Source: Rhodoferax sp. (lineage in GTDB: Bacteria; Pseudomonadota; Gammaproteobacteria; Burkholderiales; Burkholderiaceae). Taken from it: DNA of 24,803 bases. The DNA is taken from contig JAIFMT010000162.1 in assembly GCA_020048295.1 (NCBI GenBank), positions 1 to 24,803 of the forward strand, written 5' to 3'. Positions 8,878-14,392 of the stretch are shown here, piece after piece. The position numbers were made by a program, and so were the translations under genes. The notes under the pieces are model-generated. The model worked only from the letters and a program-made list of their open reading frames with translations. It was not told the origin of the DNA and did not search any database. Position 1 is the stretch's first letter. Each line of letters opens with the position of its first letter.

Positions 8878-9429
8878 ATGCGCGAGGTACTGATTCGCGC
8901 GACGCTGCTGTTTCTGGTTTGCAGCGGCCTGGCGGCAGGGGCGTATTTCGGGTTTGGTGTGATGGCAGACCTGGCAGGCTTGCCACAGCTTCGCCGGGCA
9001 TGGGTACTGATCTTGCCGGTTTATGCGTCATTTTTGACCTACCTTTTTTGGAATCTTGGCGCGGAGGTTTACCACGCTTTGCGCTCAGCGGCCATCAAGC
9101 CGCTGAACGGCCAGTATTACCAATATCTGAGTTGGCGTTTGCATGTTCTGGAAGACGATGACCGATGCCGCTGGGTGGCCACCGATGAAGTACGTCGCAT
9201 CGTCGGTCATTTGGCCAGCGACCAGGCGTTGGCACAGATTTACCCGTCAGGGCATCAGTACATGGGTAAAAAGCAGGCGGGTCACCTGCGCGACGACGTG
9301 TTGCTGACGCATCTGGCGCAAGCCACCACGCCACAGGCCATCCGGTTCAAGAACTGGGCGGAGCGCAATATTGCATTTCCGGCGCGCACCCAGCGCCAGC
9401 GGCTGGGTATCCGGATTGACGGTGGCTGA
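8878..9429 (+). CDS. Small predicted membrane protein of unknown function
   Basis: I do not recognise this 183-residue protein. Two hydrophobic segments, about residues 9-31 and 42-62, should anchor it as a hairpin in the inner membrane. The remaining 120 residues are polar and cytoplasmic or periplasmic, with a charged patch LEDDDRCRW and a basic C-terminus. The ATG at 8878, 5 bases after the MgtC-family stop, is chosen over a TTG at 8869 that would overlap that stop. Neither has a good ribosome site, suggesting translational coupling to the gene before it. Its stop nearly touches the stop of a decayed mltB fragment on the other strand (one base between). The reading frame uses typical high-GC codons, so it is likely real. 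Confidence 0.72.
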   Translation: MREVLIRATLLFLVCSGLAAGAYFGFGVMADLAGLPQLRRAWVLILPVYASFLTYLFWNLGAEVYHALRSAAIKPLNGQYYQYLSWRLHVLEDDDRCRWVATDEVRRIVGHLASDQALAQIYPSGHQYMGKKQAGHLRDDVLLTHLAQATTPQAIRFKNWAERNIAFPARTQRQRLGIRIDGG

Positions 9430-9430
9430 A

Positions 9431-9612
9431 TCATTTGATGGTTCCCTGCGTTACCGCTTGCGCCACTGCCTGCCCCAGCTCGCACACCGCCATGGCGTAG
9501 TAGCTGCCCTGCATTCTGGCCGGGTCGCTGCGCTGGCGCTACATCAAGCCCAAAAATAGCCCAGCGCAGCCCTGAAGTAGGCGCTGCGGACCGCCGCGCG
9601 CGGGTGGGTCTT
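9431..9612 (-). pseudogene. Decayed mltB fragment (relic of a second lytic transglycosylase gene)
   Basis: Read on the minus strand, this stretch encodes the end of an MltB-like protein: YYAMAVCELGQAVAQAV, a few residues and a TGA at 9433-9431. It parallels the end of the intact mltB nearby (YYAMAVIELGQAVIQ). Upstream of that, RMQGSY joins directly to YAMAV. In the intact gene these are separated by a segment whose equivalent is 405 bases (135 codons), so the relic has lost it in frame, at a short shared AGCTAC/AGCTAT sequence. Further upstream a Gln codon has become TAG (9541-9539), and one base is missing within about 9562-9580 compared with the intact copy. Similarity continues to about 9610 (the HPRAAARSR region) and then fades. 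It cannot make a functional enzyme. Confidence 0.87.
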
Positions 9613-9664
9613 GCTAATTTGAACGCTCTGCGCTGCAACGGCACTTCTAGCGCGATGGTACTGG

Positions 9665-10066
9665 CTACTTGAGCGTTGCCCCCAGTGCTTTCAGGTTCGT
9701 GGTGTCCCATTGGTACGCCGGGCCGATCTTGGCATCATTGGTCAACCAGGTGTACAACAGAAACTGCACATAGTCGTCGAGTCTGGTATTGGGGTCAAAC
9801 GGGTTGATCCTGGGGTTATACAACTGGTTGGCGTAATAAAGGAAGAACAGCAACAGCCAGGACACGGCATCTGCCAGTTTTTGCGCTGGATTGGCACCAG
9901 GAAGAAACTGGACCAATGATCCGACATCCGTCACGATCGAAATGCCAAGTTTTTCCTCGATCTTCGACTTGACCTGCCCCCAAACGACCAGCATGCCTTG
10001 CTGGAGAAAATACGCCTTGATTTTGTTCAGCGCATCGTTCATTTCTTTTTGTGAGTGCTTAGCCAT
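9665..10066 (-). CDS. Orphan 133-residue protein, unknown function
   Basis: I do not recognise this protein. It is a probable real gene: AAAGGAG (10073-10079) sits 6 bases before the ATG, the best ribosome site in this region, and a plausible promoter lies upstream. The N-terminal half is amphipathic and charged (MAKHSQKEMNDALNKIKAYF, then VKSKIEEKLG). A hydrophobic aromatic stretch at about residues 91-101 (SWLLLFFLYYANQ) could be a membrane or buried helix. The C-terminal part is acidic and aromatic (NTRLDDYVQFLLYTWL). Base composition is visibly poorer in GC than its neighbours, hinting at acquisition from elsewhere. It lies between the intact mltB and the mltB relic, all on the minus strand. 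No signal peptide is evident. Confidence 0.7.
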   Translation of the reverse strand: MAKHSQKEMNDALNKIKAYFLQQGMLVVWGQVKSKIEEKLGISIVTDVGSLVQFLPGANPAQKLADAVSWLLLFFLYYANQLYNPRINPFDPNTRLDDYVQFLLYTWLTNDAKIGPAYQWDTTNLKALGATLK

Positions 10067-10072
10067 GGATAA

Positions 10073-10079
10073 CTCCTTT
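10073..10079 (-). promoter_or_regulatory. Strong Shine-Dalgarno AAAGGAG for the 133-residue gene
   Basis: Minus-strand AAAGGAG, 6 bases ahead of the ATG at 10066. It supports the gene and its start. Confidence 0.75.
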
Positions 10080-10127
10080 CGTAGTCCATTTGAAGGCCGA
10101 CAAACTGGCCTCTTTCAGCCCGAAAAA

Positions 10128-10156
10128 AGTCTAGCACCGGCGGGTTGCAACCACAA
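10128..10156 (-). promoter_or_regulatory. Possible sigma-70 promoter for the 133-residue gene
   Basis: On the minus strand TTGTGG (10156-10151) and TAGACT (10133-10128) are spaced by exactly 17 bases, about 60 bases ahead of the ATG. The -10 matches TATAAT at 4 of 6 positions, the -35 only at 3 of 6. Read by eye only. Confidence 0.35.
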
Positions 10157-10223
10157 CGTTGATCGCGTCAGATTCCTGCCGCAGACACCCGACTGACAAC
10201 ATGACAGCGTCTGCCTCTTCGTG

Positions 10224-10250
10224 AAAAAATCTTGGGCCAGCCCAGCTGGC
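10224..10250 (-). terminator. Rho-independent terminator downstream of mltB
   Basis: Minus strand: a perfect 6-base-pair stem GCCAGC/GCTGGC (10250-10245 and 10241-10236) with loop TGG, then CCAAGA and six T residues (10229-10224). It lies 35 bases after the mltB stop and before the separately promoted 133-residue gene. The stem is short and the T-run is six bases from it, so strength is uncertain. Confidence 0.55.
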
Positions 10251-10284
10251 AGAAGCGCCAGATGCTATGAAAATATTGGCAATA

Positions 10285-11388
10285 TCAGGGTCTGGCAATC
10301 GGTCCACGCGCCTGTATTACCGCTTGCCCCAGCTCGATCACGGCCATGGCGTAATAGCTGCTCCAGTTGTAACGGGTAATCGCATAAAAGTTGTCGCTGC
10401 CGGCCACAAAGCTCGGCGGCTCATCGCCGTTTTGCAATTCGATCAGCGCCAGTTTGCCGCTGTGCTGGAGCCCCCCGCTGTCCAGCAAGGCTCCCTTGGC
10501 CTGAAATTCGGCAACGCTGAAGGTCGGCACGATGTCAGGCACCAGCAAACCGGGCAGGTCCAGGGTGGCAGCATCAAAGCGCACCGGGTAATGTGTCGCC
10601 AACCCCTTTTGCCAGCCAAAGGCCTGCAGGTAATGCGCCACCGAACCGATCGCATCGGCCGGGCTGCCGAGTAGGTCGATGCGGCCGTCACCATCAAAGT
10701 CCACCGCGTACCTGGCCCAGCTCGACGGCATGAACTGCGGCAAACCCATGGCACCGGCGTAGCTGCCCTGCATACGGGTCGGGTCGCTGTGCTGGCGCTG
10801 CATCAACGCCAAAAACTGCCCCAACTCTGAGCTGAAATAGCGGCTGCGTGCGGCGGCGCGCGGGTGGCTTTCTGGAAAGTCAAAGGCCAGTGTGGCCAGC
10901 GCATCGAGCACGCGGTAGCTGCCCATTTGCTGGCCATAAATGGTTTCCACGCCAAGGATGCCCACGATGATCTCCATCGGCACGCCGGTCTCGGCTTCGG
11001 CGCGCAAGAGTTCAGCGTCGTGCGCCTGCCAGAAAGCGACCCCGGCGCGGATGCGGATCGGCTCGATAAAACGGCTGCGATACACCCGCCAATTTTTCGC
11101 CACGCCGACCGCCGGCGGGGTCACTGCTTTGGCGATGGCTGGAATGTAGCGCGCCTGCGCCAGCATGCGACGGACCCAGTCGGCATCGAGTGCCTGCTCT
11201 TTGGCGATGGCCAGGGCCGCCTGCATCGCATCGCTGCGCTGCGCGTAGCTTGGTCCCGGCGGAACGCTGTTGCTGACCACGGACTTCGCCGACTTCTTAT
11301 GGTGTTTTGCGGCTTCAGCGCTTACTGGTATTGCGCTGATAGCTATCAATAAAATAACAAGGTAGGTGCGAAAAAGGGTAACGTGCAT
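10285..11388 (-). CDS. mltB: Lytic murein transglycosylase, MltB/Slt35 family
   Basis: Predicted 367-residue periplasmic enzyme that cleaves peptidoglycan between MurNAc and GlcNAc, leaving 1,6-anhydro-MurNAc ends, for wall turnover. Residues 1-24 form a signal peptide with a hydrophobic core ending in PVSA; no lipobox cysteine is seen, so it is probably soluble rather than a lipoprotein like E. coli MltB. The catalytic glutamate is E148 in GILGVETIYG. The MQGSYAGAMGLPQFMPSSW block (206-224) and the calcium-loop-like DFDGDGRIDLLG (230-241) are classic Slt35 features. Ribosome site is weak; the signal peptide supports the ATG at 11388. Codons for residues 15-24 come from a dispersed repeat and look unlike the rest. 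A decayed paralogue lies downstream. The symbol is by family similarity. Confidence 0.9.
   Translation of the reverse strand: MHVTLFRTYLVILLIAISAIPVSAEAAKHHKKSAKSVVSNSVPPGPSYAQRSDAMQAALAIAKEQALDADWVRRMLAQARYIPAIAKAVTPPAVGVAKNWRVYRSRFIEPIRIRAGVAFWQAHDAELLRAEAETGVPMEIIVGILGVETIYGQQMGSYRVLDALATLAFDFPESHPRAAARSRYFSSELGQFLALMQRQHSDPTRMQGSYAGAMGLPQFMPSSWARYAVDFDGDGRIDLLGSPADAIGSVAHYLQAFGWQKGLATHYPVRFDAATLDLPGLLVPDIVPTFSVAEFQAKGALLDSGGLQHSGKLALIELQNGDEPPSFVAGSDNFYAITRYNWSSYYAMAVIELGQAVIQARGPIARP
11317..11345 (-). repeat. Copy B of the 29-base repeat, inside the mltB signal peptide
   Basis: On the minus strand it runs from TAGCT to GTAAGCGCT with the same 29-base core length as the other copies, matching the glnD-def copy at 21 of 29 positions. 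It encodes mltB residues 15-24, the end of the signal peptide core and its VSA cleavage motif. It uses ATA, CCA and GTA codons that are rare in neighbouring genes. Confidence 0.6.
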
Positions 11389-11604
11389 GGTGATACGGGA
11401 AAGTGCAGCCGGTAAAAAACGACCCTCAAAGGATGCTGGGAACCTGGGCCGACCAAGCAGCCAGCAGTATTGTGAATCAACAGCCGACCCCCAAAATGCG
11501 CCAAGGCTTTAGCCAACCCTACAGCGTGGGGTGCGATTCATACCGAGTGTGTTGCTTCATAAGCTGAGATTTTGGGCACCAAGTTTCACGCCAGTGCTTG
11601 CCGG

Positions 11605-11692
11605 ATCAGCCGGGCGATGCGCTTTGCTCCGTGTCCCCCGGCCGCTGCGCGGCCTCCTCCTTGACCTGCGCAAAGCGCATCACCCGACTGAT
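11605..11692. repeat. Long palindrome with 23-base arms and inner hairpin
   Basis: Arms 11605-11627 and 11670-11692 pair at 21 of 23 positions. Both mismatches are transitions that could form G-U pairs in RNA of one strand. Between the arms is a second perfect hairpin, GGCCG-CTGCG-CGGCC (11640-11654). The GCGATGCGCTTTGC motif in the arm looks like a dispersed extragenic repeat. It could act as a terminator, a nuclease-blocking RNA structure or a protein site. Confidence 0.75.
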
Positions 11693-11797
11693 TTGACGCT
11701 TTACAGGTCGGCTGACAGGGGGTCGTGAACAGCCCGGTCTGAACCAGCTACCAACCAAAGCAAATGGATTTGCGCGAGTGGTTACACCCCAGAATGG

Positions 11798-11935
11798 CCA
11801 GGCGCGGTGATTGGGTCATGCGACCGTGCTTCGGGGTGGAAGGCGCGCGCCGGTAGTTGCTGACGTGCTGAGGCTTGCATGTCGCGCGTGCTTTCACCCC
11901 AAAACCGCATGCGCATGACCCAGTCGCCGTGCCGG
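11798..11935. repeat. Second imperfect palindrome, about 50-base arms
   Basis: The left arm (about 11798-11849) and the reverse complement of the right arm (about 11883-11935) share CGG-GA-TGGGTCATGCG and, further in, GGGGTG-AA followed by GCGCG, with small gaps. The best 17-base block (11808-11824 against 11911-11927) has two mismatches. The loop is about 33 bases. Confidence 0.6.
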
Positions 11936-12063
11936 GTAGAAACCAAAGCATTGATTTCGAGCGACACCCAGTTTGAATCGCACCCTTGAGCTTGCAGAGG
12001 GCAGCAGCGGGGCTATGATCCAGACTGCAACGATCTGGCAAACAGATTTTGCACTTAACACAT

Positions 12064-12083
12064 TGATTTATAAAGATAAATCA
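12064..12083. promoter_or_regulatory. Perfect palindrome TGATTTAT-4-ATAAATCA, possible operator
   Basis: Two perfect 8-base arms separated by AAAG, in the AT-rich stretch 53-72 bases ahead of the ATG of the EAL-like/HDOD gene. Size and position suit a dimeric repressor site near a promoter; GATAAT (12094-12099) downstream could be a -10. The binding protein is unknown. Confidence 0.4.
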
Positions 12084-12135
12084 CACTTTTGACGATAATG
12101 TCAGCGCTTCAGCCTTGTTTCCATCGCACTGCACA

Positions 12136-13530
12136 ATGAAATCATTCTTTCAGCGCCTGCTTCCTGGTGTCTTTAATGGCAAATCTGCCACAACTAACCC
12201 ACCCGCGTTGGCAAAAGCGGCCAGTCCGATGCCACCGGCTGCGGCTGACCCGTCCGCCCAAACTCCAGTGGCCGGTGTGGCACTGCCCAGCATTGGCGCG
12301 CGCCGACCGCTGATTTCGAGCAAGGGCGAAATCGTCGGCTTTGAATTTCGCATCGGCGACGACATGCTGCGCCGCATGAGCCGCCGCGCCGATGCCAGCG
12401 CCAAAACGGCCCATGCCCGCGCGGTGCTGACTTCGGCGCAGTTGCTGGCGCAAAGTGGCCGGCTGGGGCTGGCCCGGCTGCCCGCTGACTGCCTGATTCA
12501 TGCCACCGGCATAGGCAGCCTGAGCGGGCTGTGGATTGGGGTCGATCAGCACCAACAACCGGGCCAGGCGGCTGTTGAACTGACCCCGGCGCAGTTGCAG
12601 GTGCTGGCCCTTACCTTGCAAGACCTGCGCGCACTCGGTGCCAAACTGGCCTGGGATGGACAACTGACCTTACCCTTGACCCCCGACTTTTTGTTGCTGG
12701 CACAAGGCAACCAGCCGATGCATGAAGTGTTGCAGACGCTGCAATCGCGTCCTGCCGCCTGGCAGGCCCTGCCAGCCGTGGTCACCGACATCGCCACCTT
12801 CGAGGACCTGGAACTGGCTTTGCACAACCACGCCAACTATGTGTGTGGTTCACTGGCCGCGGCCACCGTGGCCAACGATGCAAAAGAAAACCTGCCGCTG
12901 TCGCCCGAGGTGGGGCGCATTGGCCACCTGCTCAACCAGCTGGTCACCGGTGCCGAAACCGACGTGATCGTGTCCAACATCAAAAGTGATGTCGGCCTGT
13001 CGTACCGGCTGCTGCAGCGCATCAACAGCGCCAGCTTTGCCCGCCTTAACGCCGGTGCCAGCATCGACCAGGCGGTGCTGCTGCTGGGGCGCGGCGAGTT
13101 GTACCGCTGGCTGTCCTTGTTGCTGTTCCAGTTTGCCGGCAAGCGCCGCGCCTCCAGCGCCCTGCAGGAGGTGGCGTTATGGCGCTCGCGCCTGCTGGAA
13201 TTGCTGGCGCAGCAAAACCACGAGGAATCGCCAGCCCAGCTGTTCACGCTCGGGCTGGCCTCGATGATGGGCCCGATTCTGAAAATCAGTCTGCGCGAGG
13301 TGCTGTCCATCTTGCCGCTGCACCCGAATGCGCAGCAGGCGCTGGTCGATCGACTGGGGCCGTGGCACCATTATTTGCAACTCGCGTTGCTGGTGGAGGC
13401 GCAAAACCTTGACGAAGACAACCCGCTGGTGGCGCAGTTTGGCGGCGCCGCGCACGTCACCGCCTTGTCTGATACGGCGTGGGACTGGGCCTGGCAAGCC
13501 ATGCACGGCGAGCAGGACGCAAAGCCCTAG
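12136..13530 (+). CDS. Degenerate EAL plus HDOD signalling protein (YuxH-like)
   Basis: Predicted 464-residue soluble protein. A Pro/Ala-rich N-terminal linker (about 15-50) leads to an EAL-like fold (about 55-240) and then an HDOD domain (about 255-440). The EAL half is catalytically dead: the EAL motif reads EFR (E70-R72), and the usual DDFG metal motif reads AWDG (172-175). The HDOD half is well conserved: GLSYRLLQRINSASF (287-301), then SIDQAVLLLGRGELYRWLSLLL (309-330). This architecture is known as the YuxH type. Such proteins are thought to bind rather than hydrolyse cyclic-di-GMP or to act as protein-interaction hubs. The ATG at 12136 is preferred to a TTG at 12115; neither has a good ribosome site. 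A palindrome upstream may regulate it. Map follows 31 bases downstream. Confidence 0.88.
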   Translation: MKSFFQRLLPGVFNGKSATTNPPALAKAASPMPPAAADPSAQTPVAGVALPSIGARRPLISSKGEIVGFEFRIGDDMLRRMSRRADASAKTAHARAVLTSAQLLAQSGRLGLARLPADCLIHATGIGSLSGLWIGVDQHQQPGQAAVELTPAQLQVLALTLQDLRALGAKLAWDGQLTLPLTPDFLLLAQGNQPMHEVLQTLQSRPAAWQALPAVVTDIATFEDLELALHNHANYVCGSLAAATVANDAKENLPLSPEVGRIGHLLNQLVTGAETDVIVSNIKSDVGLSYRLLQRINSASFARLNAGASIDQAVLLLGRGELYRWLSLLLFQFAGKRRASSALQEVALWRSRLLELLAQQNHEESPAQLFTLGLASMMGPILKISLREVLSILPLHPNAQQALVDRLGPWHHYLQLALLVEAQNLDEDNPLVAQFGGAAHVTALSDTAWDWAWQAMHGEQDAKP

Positions 13531-13544
13531 GGTCTTGGCCCCAA

Positions 13545-13553
13545 TGGGATAAT
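13545..13553 (+). promoter_or_regulatory. Extended -10 promoter for map, possibly leaderless
   Basis: TGGGATAAT fits an extended -10 (TG, one base, then GATAAT). No -35 box is visible at the correct distance. The ATG of map is only 8 bases after the hexamer, and no Shine-Dalgarno precedes it, so transcription may begin at or next to the start codon. Confidence 0.45.
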
Positions 13554-13561
13554 CTGCGCCC

Positions 13562-14392
13562 ATGAGCATCACCTACAAAGACTCCGAAGGCATCGCCGGC
13601 ATGCGCGTGGCGGGTCGCCTGGCAGCCGAGCTGCTGGATTATCTGGCCACGCTGATCAAGCCGGGCATCACCACCAATGAGATTGACCGGCTGGCCGACG
13701 ACTACACCACCCAGGTGCTGGGGGCCATATCGGCCCCGCTGAATTACGCGCCAACCGGCCACAACCCCTACCCCAAAGCCATCTGCACCTCGATCAACCA
13801 CCAGGTGTGCCACGGCATCCCCAACGACAAGCCATTGAAAAAGGGCGACATCGTCAATGTCGATGTCACCATCATCAAGGATGGCTGGCACGGCGATTCC
13901 AGCCGCATGTTCATGGTCGGCGAGGTCTCGTTGGCGGCCCGCCGGCTATGCCATTTGACCTACGAAGCCATGTGGAAGGGCATCATGCGGGTGAAAGACG
14001 GTGCCTACCTGGGCGACATTGGCCACGCCATCCAGAGCTTTGCCGAAAGCCAGGGCTTGAGCGTGGTGCGCGAGTATTGCGGCCACGGCATTGGTCGCAA
14101 CTTTCATGAAGAGCCGCAGGTGCTGCACTATGGCAAGCCCGGTACGCTGGACCGGCTCAAAGCCGGCATGACGATCACCATCGAGCCGATGCTCAATGCC
14201 GGACGCAAGGATGTGAAGGAAATGGGCGACGGTTGGACCATCGTCACCAAAGACCGCTCGCTCTCAGCCCAGTGGGAACACACCGTGCTGGTCACCCCGA
14301 CCGGCTACGAGGTGCTGACGCTGTCAGCCAACAGCCCGGCGATTCCGGCCTTTGTGCTCGCGCAACCCGACCAGGCCTTGCCCCGAACATGA
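13562..14392 (+). CDS. map: Type I methionine aminopeptidase
   Basis: Cytosolic metalloenzyme of 276 residues that removes the initiator methionine from new proteins after deformylation. The five metal ligands are in place: D101 (in VNVDVTII), D112 (in WHGDSSRMF), H175 (in CGHGIGRNFHEEP), E208 (in TIEPM) and E239 (in QWEHTV). The substrate-side histidine H182 is also present. Length is slightly above the usual 264 because of a C-terminal tail of about 20 residues. The stop overlaps the glnD start as ATGA, a sign of translational coupling. The gene that acts before it in the pathway, def, lies about 2.7 kb away on the opposite strand. Confidence 0.97.
   Translation: MSITYKDSEGIAGMRVAGRLAAELLDYLATLIKPGITTNEIDRLADDYTTQVLGAISAPLNYAPTGHNPYPKAICTSINHQVCHGIPNDKPLKKGDIVNVDVTIIKDGWHGDSSRMFMVGEVSLAARRLCHLTYEAMWKGIMRVKDGAYLGDIGHAIQSFAESQGLSVVREYCGHGIGRNFHEEPQVLHYGKPGTLDRLKAGMTITIEPMLNAGRKDVKEMGDGWTIVTKDRSLSAQWEHTVLVTPTGYEVLTLSANSPAIPAFVLAQPDQALPRT

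Larger units (their letters stand above)
11529..11985. mobile_element. Possible non-autonomous mobile element (MITE-like)
   Basis: GGGTGCGATTCA at 11529-11540 is exactly repeated in inverted form at 11974-11985, bracketing 457 bases that contain two large palindromes and no coding capacity. That is the layout of a miniature inverted-repeat element. No target-site duplication is visible next to the ends, and I do not recognise the terminal sequence as belonging to a named family. The region may instead be an assemblage of unrelated intergenic repeats. Confidence 0.4.
11389..12135. other. 747-base intergenic region without a credible gene
   Basis: Lies between two divergent genes, mltB on the minus strand and the EAL-like/HDOD gene on the plus strand. 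Short open frames at 11531-11728 (+), 11782-11967 (-) and 11748-12041 (-) give low-complexity peptides with no recognisable family and no ribosome sites. What it holds is structured DNA: a 12-base inverted repeat pair at its borders, two large imperfect palindromes, a short direct repeat (AACCAAAGCA at 11755-11764 and 11941-11950), and an AT-rich stretch with a perfect small palindrome before the plus-strand gene. No clear transposase or RNA gene is visible. Confidence 0.7.

Noticed and set aside
11748..12041. Open frames of 60-97 codons in the mltB to EAL/HDOD gap
   Set aside because: They lie within palindromic DNA, lack ribosome sites and give no recognisable product; the inverted-repeat structure explains the sequence better.
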